Shown: positions 32,584 through 40,722, numbered from the stretch's first letter. The stretch: 47,094 nt of DNA from Rikenellaceae bacterium (GCA_015060075.1 SUZE01000015.1:1-47094), one strand, 5' to 3'. Numbers and translations are program-made. The notes: generated by a model from the sequence alone, not told the origin.

Positions 32584-35070
32584 TTAGAACGATAACTTCA
32601 CGCCTGCAAATACCGAACGTGGCAGTGAAGGTCCGTAGATATAACCCGAATCTCGTGAAGGACCTCGGTCAAAGTCGTTCTGATATGAATTTAGGATATT
32701 GCGAACACCCGCATTGACCTGCAAGCCGATAGTTTTCCAAATCTTGAAGTCGTACGAGAGTTTCACACCGAGGTCGAAGAAGGCTTTGGTATGCTCAATG
32801 CGGTCTTGGTCGAGTATCGAGCCATCAGGGAGCATTCCCTCTGCATAGTGGTCCACATACATACGGCCCATATAGTTACCCGAGAGGTCAATCTTGAAGT
32901 TTTTGAGTGGCTGAGTGGTTACGGTGAAGTAGCCATATACATTTGGCGAACGGAACATATTGAGCGTTGGCTCTGCGGTATCGCTCCACTGCTCAGGTTG
33001 CTTGTACTTGCTGCGCTGCAAGGTTACACCTGCCGAAGCCTCAACCCAAGGTGCATAGGCGATTTTACCCTCAATATTCAAACCCATAACCGTTGCACCC
33101 GAGCCGTTATAACGCTCGTATAGGCGTGCGCCATCATTGGTGCTGTAAACACCATCTTTGTACTCCGGAACGGCTGCATCCTCCCACTCATCTGACGGCT
33201 TCTGCACCTTCTCGTATGGCTCTTTCGTACCCGCATAGTCACGCAGAGCGAACACATCGTTCAATATAGTACAGAAACCCTCAACGAGGAGATTTGCCTG
33301 CACACGCCCCCACGTCTTGTACATATCTGCCGAGAGGGTGAACGAGTGCGAACGCTCCTCCTTCAAATCCTCAGCCAAGCGGATACGGGTACGCTCTCCA
33401 CCTACGATAAGGATATGCAAATCCTCGTCAAATGCCTGCGGTGCACGGAAGCCCGAGCCGTATGTTGCACGAAGGTTGATGTTGTGCGTAGGGTTGTAGC
33501 GCAAAGTTACACGAGGTGAAGGGATACACAAGAACTTCTTGTTCGATGCGTTGTACCAATTATCCAAACGACCTCCCACGAGGAAGCCCCACTTATTGAA
33601 CTTAAACTCGCCTTGTGCATAGATACTCGCATTATGCACATGCTGCTCTATAATCATACTCTTGTAGAACGGCTCACTTGCATATCCGATAGGGTTATCG
33701 AAGAGGTAGTCGTAGCTATACTCCAAACCCGTAGTGAGCTCAAACCACTTGATACGATAGAGGTATTGACCACCCGCAACAGCCGTCACACCATCTGTCT
33801 TTCCGTATGCCTTCTCATTCATCTCGGCACCATAATAGCTATCGCGCTTGGTCGATTGTGCCGATGCAAAGACGCTGTAACGGTGGCGAGAGTTCTTCGA
33901 TGTTCCCTCGAAGGTCAAACCTCCGCTATTGATAAGGTGGTCGGTAGTCTCGGCAATCATCGCCTTATGTGGCGGAAGGTCGAGTTGGTCGCCTCCTCGG
34001 CGATACTCGTTTGTAGCGTGATAGTCGAGGGTGAGTTTGCTATATGCGCTGGTCTTGATATATGCCTGCGTTCCAATAGTCTGCGACTTGATGACCGGAA
34101 TCTCCACAAAGCCATCGCCATCGTGGTCGTAAGCATCGCGCATACGGTTCTGACCATAGATTGTAAGTCCAGCCTTGCGGTCATCGGTTACGAGCGAAGC
34201 GTTCAACGTGGTGTTATTGTCGAGTGCGCCCGTTACACCGATTGAGGTGAGCGAGTGTGCAATCTCGCCCGAGTTGCGCAATGGCTCTTTGGTGATAATG
34301 TTGATTGTTCCACCGATAGCCGAAGAGCCGAAGAGTGCGGAGCCACCGCCACGCACAACCTCGATGCGCTCGACCATATTTGCAGGGATATGCTCCAAGC
34401 CATAGACTCCTGCCAACGCCGAAAATACGGGGCGTGAGTTTATCAAAATCTGCGAGTATTGTCCCGAAAGACCATTGATACGCACCTGTGCAAAGCCGCA
34501 ATTCTGGCACGAGTTCTCGACACGCACACCCGGTTGGAAAGACAATCCCTCCGCCAAAGTTGGTGCCGAAACCTTATTCAAGAGGTCGGAATCGACAATA
34601 TTTACGAGTGTCGGAGCCTCGCTACGCTTTGTGGCGTTACGGTTTGCCGATACTACAATTGCATCCACCGAAATCTGCTCCTCGGTGGTTTCGAAGTTCA
34701 AAATAATATCCGAGCCACACTCCACATCGACCTCCTTGGTCTTGCTGGCATAGCCGATAGCCGACACGGTAACCTTCAACTTGCCGACAGGGGCATGATA
34801 AAGGGTGTAATGACCCGTGGCATCGGTTGTTGTACCTACGGTTGTACCATCAATTGTAACGGTGATATATGGGATATGCTCCTTTGTACGGGAGTCGGTG
34901 ATGTGTCCATGAATTGTTGCCTCACACTGCTCGCCTTTGGCGTGATTATGGGCTTGATTATTTTGTCCGTGACGGTGCTGATGTTGGTATTGGTGTTGAT
35001 GACCGCCTTGTGCGTATGCAGATGCACACACAAATAATACAACTATAATAGTTGAGAATATTTTTTTCAT
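32584..35070 (-). CDS. His-rich TonB-dependent receptor, probable metal (Cu/Zn) uptake
   Basis: 828 aa from the ATG at 35068-35070; a TTG further upstream was rejected because the signal peptide (MKKIFSTIIVVLFVCASAYA) begins here. The mature N-terminus is rich in histidine (His24, 26, 30, 32, 34, 41, 43), then a carboxypeptidase-regulatory-like domain (about 50-130), the plug (about 135-260) with a CQNC motif (Cys188, Cys191) and GGGSALFGSSAIGGTINIITK, and a barrel ending AGVKLSF. The His cluster and the CxxC suggest binding of Cu or Zn, directly or as a chelate; this is inference. The upstream gene in the operon encodes a small CxxCH protein. Between them is a palindrome that may be an operator or an RNA structure. 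Confidence 0.88.
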   Translation of the reverse strand: MKKIFSTIIVVLFVCASAYAQGGHQHQYQHQHRHGQNNQAHNHAKGEQCEATIHGHITDSRTKEHIPYITVTIDGTTVGTTTDATGHYTLYHAPVGKLKVTVSAIGYASKTKEVDVECGSDIILNFETTEEQISVDAIVVSANRNATKRSEAPTLVNIVDSDLLNKVSAPTLAEGLSFQPGVRVENSCQNCGFAQVRINGLSGQYSQILINSRPVFSALAGVYGLEHIPANMVERIEVVRGGGSALFGSSAIGGTINIITKEPLRNSGEIAHSLTSIGVTGALDNNTTLNASLVTDDRKAGLTIYGQNRMRDAYDHDGDGFVEIPVIKSQTIGTQAYIKTSAYSKLTLDYHATNEYRRGGDQLDLPPHKAMIAETTDHLINSGGLTFEGTSKNSRHRYSVFASAQSTKRDSYYGAEMNEKAYGKTDGVTAVAGGQYLYRIKWFELTTGLEYSYDYLFDNPIGYASEPFYKSMIIEQHVHNASIYAQGEFKFNKWGFLVGGRLDNWYNASNKKFLCIPSPRVTLRYNPTHNINLRATYGSGFRAPQAFDEDLHILIVGGERTRIRLAEDLKEERSHSFTLSADMYKTWGRVQANLLVEGFCTILNDVFALRDYAGTKEPYEKVQKPSDEWEDAAVPEYKDGVYSTNDGARLYERYNGSGATVMGLNIEGKIAYAPWVEASAGVTLQRSKYKQPEQWSDTAEPTLNMFRSPNVYGYFTVTTQPLKNFKIDLSGNYMGRMYVDHYAEGMLPDGSILDQDRIEHTKAFFDLGVKLSYDFKIWKTIGLQVNAGVRNILNSYQNDFDRGPSRDSGYIYGPSLPRSVFAGVKLSF

Positions 35071-35082
35071 TTTGGGTTTGTA

Positions 35083-35155
35083 TTTATCGTTAAACAATAT
35101 GATTTATGTATAGCCATGGCTATACACACAACTATATTTCTTGTTTTACGATAAA
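35083..35155. promoter_or_regulatory. Nested palindrome between the small CxxCH gene and the His-rich receptor
   Basis: A perfect 20-bp palindrome TGTATAGCCATGGCTATACA (35107-35126) is enclosed by an outer inverted repeat: TTTATCGTTAAAC (35083-35095) against GTTTTACGATAAA (35143-35155), 12 of 13 pairs. The right arm overlaps the stop codon of the small gene (35146). It could be an operator for a metal-responsive regulator or an RNA hairpin. Confidence 0.55.
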
Positions 35156-35466
35156 CATGGTGGAGCACGAAGGGAGGATGTAACAACTATACAATTTGCT
35201 TTGGCAGTTGCGATAACGCCAAATTCGTGATTGATAGTTGTGATGATGGGATTGTAGTCAAAATAGTCGACTGCAACTGCGATAAAGTCTTCGGCATGGC
35301 AGACAGGACAGTTACACTCCACCCATGCTCCATTGTCCGAAGCCGATTGTGCGGTATTCCAAATTGATTCGTAGTAGTCGCTACCATGGGTGAGATACGC
35401 CCTACTTGCCAACGCTGTAATCATCAGCGCAGCAAGCAGATAAGCGACCTTTCTCCTATATTGCAT
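35146..35466 (-). CDS. Small secreted or membrane-anchored CxxCH protein
   Basis: 106 aa from the ATG at 35464-35466; a longer GTG reading would start inside the promoter. Residues about 7-22 are hydrophobic (signal or anchor). The rest contains VECNCPVCHAED (Cys-x-Cys-x-x-Cys-His) and ends with SLRAPPCLS. Small proteins with a Cys/His cluster and a C-terminal R-(A/G)-P-P motif (DUF2946-like) are known beside copper- or zinc-related TonB receptors; assignment to that family is tentative. It is the first gene of the operon with the His-rich receptor, behind a full consensus promoter, which fits a role in metal capture or sensing. Confidence 0.65.
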   Translation of the reverse strand: MQYRRKVAYLLAALMITALASRAYLTHGSDYYESIWNTAQSASDNGAWVECNCPVCHAEDFIAVAVDYFDYNPIITTINHEFGVIATAKANCIVVTSSLRAPPCLS

Positions 35467-35483
35467 CAACTGTTTCACCGCTG

Positions 35484-35514
35484 CAAAGATATGCAAAATT
35501 GTGAAAACCACAAA
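35484..35514 (-). promoter_or_regulatory. Consensus promoter of the putative metal operon
   Basis: Minus strand: TTTG (35511-35514), 19 bases, TATCTTTG (35484-35491). Leader about 11-13 nt to the ATG at 35466. Confidence 0.7.
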
Positions 35515-35524
35515 AGAAAAGTAC

Positions 35525-35570
35525 TCACTTTTAGGTATTTGTTTGCCTTTGAGGTAATCACTTTTGGGTA
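35525..35570. promoter_or_regulatory. Two direct repeats upstream of the metal operon promoter
   Basis: TCACTTTTAGGTA (35525-35537) and TCACTTTTGGGTA (35558-35570) differ at one base and are 33 bp apart, about three helical turns. They lie directly upstream of the -33 element and may be binding sites of a regulator. Confidence 0.45.
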
Positions 35571-35581
35571 GCGAGATAGGT

Positions 35582-35617
35582 AGGGGTAATAGGGATTATA
35601 GGGGATATAGGGCGTAA
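35582..35617 (+). repeat. Nonamer array, 4 units
   Basis: AGGGGTAAT, AGGGATTAT, AGGGGATAT, AGGGCGTAA in 9-bp steps, in the non-coding gap 35512-35978. Confidence 0.7.
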
Positions 35618-35620
35618 CGC

Positions 35621-35763
35621 TATCAAGCACCTATATACATATAAATCGAATAGAAAATTGCTTTTAGGACAGGGTTCCCAAGATGTAAACAAGTGCTATA
35701 ATAGAGCTATTTTTGTGCAAAGCAAGGCAGCGAGTCCGCAGCATAGCAATAAATTACTATGCT
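35621..35763 (+). repeat. Degenerate apex-conserved hairpin, copy C
   Basis: The first 40 bases (35621-35660) are identical to 35825-35864, the flank and left arm of copy D. The apex is altered: GCAGCATAG, then a spacer, then CTATGCT (35757-35763), still a perfect 7-bp stem. No matching right arm follows, so it looks like a decayed copy. Confidence 0.6.
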
Positions 35764-35786
35764 ATATGTGTTACCTATCCCCCAAA

Positions 35787-35806
35787 CCCCCTTTCTGTAA
35801 AGGGGG
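35787..35806. repeat. GC-rich hairpin between copies C and D
   Basis: CCCCCTTT pairs with AAAGGGGG around CTGT. It has no T-run on either strand long enough for a clear terminator. Confidence 0.45.
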
Positions 35807-35846
35807 CTTATTCATGTAAATCGATATCAAGCACCTATATACATAT

Positions 35847-35990
35847 AAATCGAATAGAAAATTGTTTTTAGGTGGATAGATGCAAGGCAAACAAGAAGCC
35901 GAGTGCGCAGCATACTTGGACGTATGTGAGCAACTCGGCTATCGAAGTTTAACGCAGCAGAAGCCACATAAAACAATTTTATAACGATTT
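35847..35990. repeat. Apex-conserved hairpin, copy D
   Basis: Left AAATCG and AAAATTGTTTT with TGG; right CCA, AAAACAATTTT and CGATTT; inner arms CCGAGT / ACTCGG; apex GCAGCATAC, TTGGAC, GTATGTGAGCA. Both arms are 64 nt long. The right arm covers the stop codon and the last three codons of the mlaF-like gene (stop at 35979-35981). Confidence 0.8.
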
Positions 35991-36731
35991 TTTTGCTCGT
36001 TTTGCCATGGCAGAAGCAAATACAAAATCATTTAACTCCTTATTGTCGGCATGGAGAATATCCTCCTTGGTGCCTTCCCACCACTTTTTACCCTGATGGA
36101 TATAGACGATTTTTTCACCAATCTCCATTACGGAGTTCATATCGTGGGTGTTGATTATAGTAGTGATATTGTACTCCACAGTGATATCGTGGATAAGATT
36201 ATCAATCACGATTGAGGTCTGCGGGTCCAAACCCGAGTTTGGTTCATCGCAGAAGAGGTATTTAGGATTGAGAACTATCGCACGAGCAATAGCAGCACGC
36301 TTAATCATACCTCCCGACAACTCTGACGGATAGAGGTGTCCTGCGTGGGATAGCTCTACGCGCTCCAAGCACTCACAAACTCGTTTATCCTTCTCGGCAG
36401 AGGATTTATCGGTAAACATATCGAGAGGCAGACGCACATTCTCATAGACTGTCGAAGAGTCGAGGAGTGCTCCACCCTGAAAAATCATACCTACCTCACG
36501 GCGCACCGCTTTACGGTCGGCAAAAGAGAGTGAGGTGTAGTTCTTATCATCGTAGAATATGTTGCCACTATCCGGCTCATGAAGTCCGACAAGGGTTTTC
36601 AGTAATACAGTCTTACCCGAGCCGCTTCGACCAATGATAAGGTTTGTCTTACCCGATTCAAACTCGACCGAGATATCCTCCAAGATGGTGCGACCATCGA
36701 AAGATTTATATATGTGTTCTCCTTTAATCAT
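35979..36731 (-). CDS. mlaF: MlaF-type ABC transporter ATP-binding protein
   Basis: 250 aa, cytoplasmic ATPase. Walker A GRSGSGKT (about 34-41), signature LSGGMIKRAAIARA, Walker B YLFCDEPNSGLDP and the switch His in INTHDM. The LSGGM signature is typical of the MlaF/MKL subfamily that drives MCE lipid transport across the envelope. The start is one base after the stop of the MlaE-type permease gene, so translation is coupled. No MCE (MlaD) gene follows; instead hairpin copy D covers its 3' end and the last codons. Confidence 0.9.
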   Translation of the reverse strand: MIKGEHIYKSFDGRTILEDISVEFESGKTNLIIGRSGSGKTVLLKTLVGLHEPDSGNIFYDDKNYTSLSFADRKAVRREVGMIFQGGALLDSSTVYENVRLPLDMFTDKSSAEKDKRVCECLERVELSHAGHLYPSELSGGMIKRAAIARAIVLNPKYLFCDEPNSGLDPQTSIVIDNLIHDITVEYNITTIINTHDMNSVMEIGEKIVYIHQGKKWWEGTKEDILHADNKELNDFVFASAMAKRAKKSL

Positions 36732-36732
36732 A

Positions 36733-37482
36733 CTATGTTCGCATTAACTGTGTGATGATAAGGTTGGAAATCATAATGGCAATAGAACTTGCCACCACGG
36801 CGCGAGTCGAAGCACGACCTACCTCCAACGAGTTGCCTGCGGCATAGTAGCCGTAGAATGCCGAAATGGAGGTTACGAGGAAGGCAAAGACTGCCATCTT
36901 AATCAGCGAGTATGTTATTTCGCCCTTGACAAAGCAGTAGTGCAAGCCCTCGATATACTCCGAAGGTAACACAACGCCCGTCATCGCTATAATGTAGCCT
37001 CCGACCGTTCCGATTATCATACTGAACAGAGCCAACAGAGGGAAGGACAACACGGTAGCGATAATCTTCGGCATAATAAGGTACGAAGCGGAGTTTACAC
37101 CCATAATTTCGAGCGCATCAATCTGCTCGGTGATGCGCATTGTACCAATCTCCGAAGCGATATTCGAGCCGACCTTACCTGCCAAAATAATGGCGATAAC
37201 GGTCGAAGAGAACTCCAAAAACATCGTTTCACGAGTGGCGTAACCAATCATATACTTCGGGATAAATGGCGACTCCAAAGTGAGAGCCATCTGCAATGTG
37301 ATAACTGCACCGATAAATACCGAGATAATCGCCACCAACGGTATCGAATTGATGCCGAGCGCCTCAATCTCGTTCACTGTACGGCGATAGTAGATACTCA
37401 TCTTTTCGGGGCGAGAAAAGACCTTGCCCATCAATATCGTATATCGACCTATCGCACCAAAAAAGTTTCTTAATATTTTCAT
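36733..37482 (-). CDS. mlaE: MlaE-family ABC transporter permease
   Basis: 249 aa, inner-membrane. After a short N-terminal amphipathic helix come about five to six hydrophobic segments; the family motif regions IPLVAIISVFIGAVITLQ and EFSSTVIAIILAGKVGSNIASEIGTMRITEQIDALEIMG (broken over the conserved coupling loop) are clear. With the MlaF-type ATPase it forms the core of a phospholipid transporter that keeps outer-membrane lipid asymmetry; direction of transport is unknown. It follows the DUF4834 gene by 35 bp. Confidence 0.92.
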   Translation of the reverse strand: MKILRNFFGAIGRYTILMGKVFSRPEKMSIYYRRTVNEIEALGINSIPLVAIISVFIGAVITLQMALTLESPFIPKYMIGYATRETMFLEFSSTVIAIILAGKVGSNIASEIGTMRITEQIDALEIMGVNSASYLIMPKIIATVLSFPLLALFSMIIGTVGGYIIAMTGVVLPSEYIEGLHYCFVKGEITYSLIKMAVFAFLVTSISAFYGYYAAGNSLEVGRASTRAVVASSIAIMISNLIITQLMRT

Positions 37483-37517
37483 TTTATTCTGCTCCCACGC
37501 AACTTTGCGGTCGGGGG

Positions 37518-37880
37518 TTATTTGGTTTTATCCTCTTTAATCTCCTTGAAATCGACATATTCGCCGACATCATCACTCACCCGCTGTTCGGGTTGCTCGG
37601 TCTGCACGACAGTAACTTCGCCCTCACTTTTGTGAGCTCTACGCCACCATGAGTGTTGCGATTGTTGTTGGTACTGCTCACCCGCCTGACGGCGAGCTTC
37701 GTCAAACATCTTTTGTTGCTGACGGCGTACACGCCATATCACAACCAGCAACACCAAGAAGAATATAGCAACGGGAAGGACAAATATCAACGACCATGGT
37801 GCTGCAACCACCAAGGTCACAATCAGCACAATAGCAAAAATATTGCGCTTCACAAAATCCCATATTTCACTCCAAAACAT
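37518..37880 (-). CDS. DUF4834-family membrane protein
   Basis: 120 aa. Two close hydrophobic segments (about 14-30 and 32-48) are followed by a basic, Gln-rich stretch and an acidic tail with GEYVDFKEIKE, as in DUF4834 proteins of Bacteroidetes. Function is not known. It is the first gene of an apparent operon with mlaE and mlaF, so it may help this transporter, but this is only position. Promoter TATCTTTG at 37909-37916. Confidence 0.75.
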   Translation of the reverse strand: MFWSEIWDFVKRNIFAIVLIVTLVVAAPWSLIFVLPVAIFFLVLLVVIWRVRRQQQKMFDEARRQAGEQYQQQSQHSWWRRAHKSEGEVTVVQTEQPEQRVSDDVGEYVDFKEIKEDKTK

Positions 37881-37908
37881 ATCTGCGCTCTATTGCATAA
37901 TACAACTG

Positions 37909-37916
37909 CAAAGATA
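37909..37916 (-). promoter_or_regulatory. -7 box of the DUF4834-mlaE-mlaF operon
   Basis: Minus-strand TATCTTTG; leader about 22 nt. Confidence 0.55.
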
Positions 37917-37924
37917 CATAAAAA

Positions 37925-37952
37925 ACTGAAAACGGAAAGCGGAAAACGGAAA
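37925..37952 (+). repeat. Heptamer array (ACGGAAA type)
   Basis: ACTGAAA, ACGGAAA, GCGGAAA, ACGGAAA in 7-bp steps, at the left border of core repeat R2 copy 1. Its reverse complement is the unit type at 42994-43014, 43098-43132 and 46911-46924. Confidence 0.8.
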
Positions 37953-38045
37953 ACTTTGTGTTCTGTTTTACGCTTGTAGTGAGAAAACGGAAAACTTTTA
38001 GTTTTTCGGTTTTCGCTTGGAGTGGGAAAACGGAACGCCGCTATT

Positions 38046-38210
38046 AAGTCGAGAGCAGAGGCTGCTTGCAGACTATGCCGAGACGAAGCGGTGAAGCCCG
38101 AAGGGCAACCGACGCCAAACCGAGGGCAGAGGGTGCTTGCACACTATGCCGAGGTGCGAAGGAGGAAAAGCCTGCATAGCAGGGTTAAAGCAGAAAACGG
38201 AAAACTAATA
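38046..38210 (+). repeat. Dispersed core repeat R2, copy 1 (internally duplicated)
   Basis: Contains GAGAGCAGAGGCTGCTTGCA and ACTATGCCGAG (38050-38082), then the same order again (GAGGGCAGAGGGTGCTTGCA, 38122-38141, with ACTATGCCGAG), followed by GTGCGAAGGAGG, AAAAGCCTGC, AGCAGGGTTAAA and a short ACGGAAA run. Heptamer units flank it on both sides. It fills most of the 432-bp gap 37881-38312; no gene is seen there. Confidence 0.8.
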
Positions 38211-38312
38211 ACAAAATGACCTAAAATTTACACCATAAGCACCTTTTACTACAACAAAAAAGATTCGGAGTCTTCCCCGAATCTTCTATATCAAACAAAT
38301 ATTGCCCTGTAT

Positions 38313-39494
38313 CTACTTAATATTGATAGTCAGCTGTTTATCCTCTCCACACCAAGCACTGTCAATTACAAGAACTTCTTGTCCTGCCTTATGCTCCTTG
38401 ATAAATGTCGAAGACAATCCGCTAACAATAACCGGATTTCCGCCCTCAAAGTGGATAAGAAACTCTACCGAAGAGTTGTTCTTTACTACATATTGTGCCT
38501 TGCCCTTCTTATCGACACCGGCAGTACGAATTTCCAACGCAGCCTCCACAAACTTACGCAACAACGACTCCTCACCTGCGATAGTGCCAAACGAGTAGGC
38601 GATGGTGCGATGCGCCTCGATGGCCTCACGAATAGATGCCAACGACTTATCTTTCGCAAAAATAAAGGTCATATTACGCTGAGGTACGCCTCCCTCACGC
38701 TCCGAAACAACATGAATATCACTATTCGATGACATAAAGAGATTGTGCTCCAAAGCACGAGTAATAGCCTTCGGATAGAACTCTGCGCCATTCATAATCT
38801 CGATACCATCAATCAACTTCTCGGCATATATCTTCTTATCAAATTCGAGCATCTCCATACTCTTGCGGCGCCAACCCGGATGGTTGTGCATGATGATAGC
38901 ACCCTGCGCCTTTGCATTGCGGATAGACTCATCGCAAGTAGCACCGTGAATAGCGTTATTGTCGGTGGTGAATAGGCAATTGAAGTGACCATATACGAGT
39001 GGCTCACGAGTAATCTCTATACCAGGAATAATAGTAATATCGTACGACTTTGCCACCTGCTGAGCATGCTCAACAGGGTATTGGAAGTCGGTGTGCAAAT
39101 CCTTACGCTCTGGCATAACCGGATAGCGAGTGATGTACCAATTCTCCGCCTTTGCACCCTTCTTAACGTAGCCCTTCATCCACTTCACCATGTGTGGCTC
39201 ATTGGCGCGATATTCGAGATGTTCGGTTACCGCCATAATATCCAAACCATCTTTCCACGCATCTCGCACACGTGCGTCCATTGCAACAGAGCCGTCAGAA
39301 TATACAGTATGGGTGTGAAGGTCAGCCTTATAGCCGTTGTAGCCATCGATATTAGGAATCAAAAATTCCGTACGAACAAGGTTACGAGGTTTTCTGATGT
39401 GCAGAATATCAGGATTATAAGTGTCCTGATAATATTGTGCCGATACGGTGAGTGTAGCACACAAAATAGCCAACAATGATATTATCTTCTTCAT
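38313..39494 (-). CDS. Secreted PHP-domain phosphodiesterase (Sb-PDE-like), second of two
   Basis: 393 aa with a signal peptide (residues 1-19, TVSA then Q), so probably periplasmic. PHP metal-binding motifs are complete: DLHTHTVYSDG (His60, His62, Asp67), AVTEHLEY, PGIEITRE, IIMHNHPGW and SNSDIH. A C-terminal domain (about 310-393) of beta strands follows. The nearest family I know is the Sb-PDE-like phosphodiesterases of Bacteroidetes; the natural substrate is not known. It lies 5 bp after its paralogue and is probably cotranscribed. Confidence 0.85.
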   Translation of the reverse strand: MKKIISLLAILCATLTVSAQYYQDTYNPDILHIRKPRNLVRTEFLIPNIDGYNGYKADLHTHTVYSDGSVAMDARVRDAWKDGLDIMAVTEHLEYRANEPHMVKWMKGYVKKGAKAENWYITRYPVMPERKDLHTDFQYPVEHAQQVAKSYDITIIPGIEITREPLVYGHFNCLFTTDNNAIHGATCDESIRNAKAQGAIIMHNHPGWRRKSMEMLEFDKKIYAEKLIDGIEIMNGAEFYPKAITRALEHNLFMSSNSDIHVVSEREGGVPQRNMTFIFAKDKSLASIREAIEAHRTIAYSFGTIAGEESLLRKFVEAALEIRTAGVDKKGKAQYVVKNNSSVEFLIHFEGGNPVIVSGLSSTFIKEHKAGQEVLVIDSAWCGEDKQLTINIK

Positions 39495-39499
39495 AACTA

Positions 39500-40687
39500 C
39501 TATAATTTAAAGTCGTAAACGAGGTGCTCGTTCTCGCCGCACCAAGTATTCAAAATCGTAAAAATACTCGGCTTCGATGGGCTGAAACGGAGGATAATTG
39601 ATGAATTACCCTTCAACTCCACCATCTTCTCGCCCTCACGGCATAGCATCCAATCAACCGAACTTGTGTTGGTAATGATAACTTCCGAACGCCCTTTGTA
39701 ATCCACAAAGGTCTTACGTGCCGAAACCGAAGCCTCGAAGAATTTGCGAATCAACTCCTTATCACCCGCCAGGGTACCGAACGAATAGGCAAGTGTACGG
39801 CGTGCCTCGACAGCCCCACGAAGTGATTTCTCGCTCTTATCTTTTGCATAAATAATAGTCATATTGCGGAGTGAGCCATGCTTCTCATATCGCTCACTTG
39901 TCGGATAGTGGGTGTCTGTATTAGACGACACGAAAAGGTTGTACTTCTTCGCTCGCTCAATAGCCTGCGGATAGAACTCCTCGCCATTCATAATCTCGAT
40001 GCCATCGAGCAAACCCTCTTTGTATACCTCCTTCTCAAATTTGGTAATCTTCATATCCTTATGAGTCCAACCCGGGTGATTGTGCATAACGAGCGCACCC
40101 TGCTTCTTGGCATTGCGGATAGACTCGATGGTTTCGGGCGCATAAACAGCATTGTTGTCGGTGGTAAAGAGTGCATTGAAATGGCTATACTCGCCCTCTC
40201 TACGGGTAATTTCAATGCCCGAAATTATGGTAACATCATACTTTTGAGCCTCCTTGCGTGCAACCTCAACAGGATAGTTCAAATCCACATTGATATCGGC
40301 TCCCGATGCAGGGCGGTCCTTCGATACGAAGTTGTAGTTTTTCGCCTCAGCCCCCTTGGTATAACCTTTGAGGTACTTCACCAAATTTTTCTCATGCGGA
40401 CGATATTCGAGGTGTTCAGTCACTGCCATAACGTCCATACCATCTGCCCAAGCCTCACGTATACGAGCCTCCATTGAGAGATGTCCATCAGAAAATATGG
40501 TATGAGTGTGAAGGTCTGCTTTATACGGAGTGTAGCCATCTATTACAGGCAAGTCAATTTGCACTCGTTGCAGAGTTCGTGCTTCACGAATGTGCAACAT
40601 ATCCTTGTTTACGGCATCTTGATAGTATTGCGCCGACACGGTTAAGCCCATCAACAGGCTAAAAACAGATAATAAAATTCTCTTCAT
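39500..40687 (-). CDS. Secreted PHP-domain phosphodiesterase (Sb-PDE-like), first of two
   Basis: 395 aa from the ATG at 40685-40687; the longer TTG reading starts inside the -7 box. Signal peptide residues 1-20 (TVSA then Q). All PHP motifs are present: DLHTHTIFSDG, AVTEHLEY, SGIEITRR, LVMHNHPGW, SNTDTH. It is alignable over its whole length with the next gene (about half the residues identical by eye), a tandem duplication. The two differ mainly between residues 100 and 135 and at the C-terminal domain, which may change the substrate. Confidence 0.85.
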   Translation of the reverse strand: MKRILLSVFSLLMGLTVSAQYYQDAVNKDMLHIREARTLQRVQIDLPVIDGYTPYKADLHTHTIFSDGHLSMEARIREAWADGMDVMAVTEHLEYRPHEKNLVKYLKGYTKGAEAKNYNFVSKDRPASGADINVDLNYPVEVARKEAQKYDVTIISGIEITRREGEYSHFNALFTTDNNAVYAPETIESIRNAKKQGALVMHNHPGWTHKDMKITKFEKEVYKEGLLDGIEIMNGEEFYPQAIERAKKYNLFVSSNTDTHYPTSERYEKHGSLRNMTIIYAKDKSEKSLRGAVEARRTLAYSFGTLAGDKELIRKFFEASVSARKTFVDYKGRSEVIITNTSSVDWMLCREGEKMVELKGNSSIILRFSPSKPSIFTILNTWCGENEHLVYDFKL

Positions 40688-40714
40688 GGTTTTAAGTTTT
40701 ATGTTTTGATGGTA

Positions 40715-40722
40715 CAAATTTA
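40715..40722 (-). promoter_or_regulatory. -7 box of the tandem PHP operon
   Basis: Minus-strand TAAATTTG; leader about 21 nt. Confidence 0.55.

Noticed and set aside
35787..35806. CCCCCTTT/AAAGGGGG hairpin as terminator of the mlaF operon
   Set aside because: It lies beyond copy D on the minus strand and lacks a T-run; copy D itself is the closer candidate.
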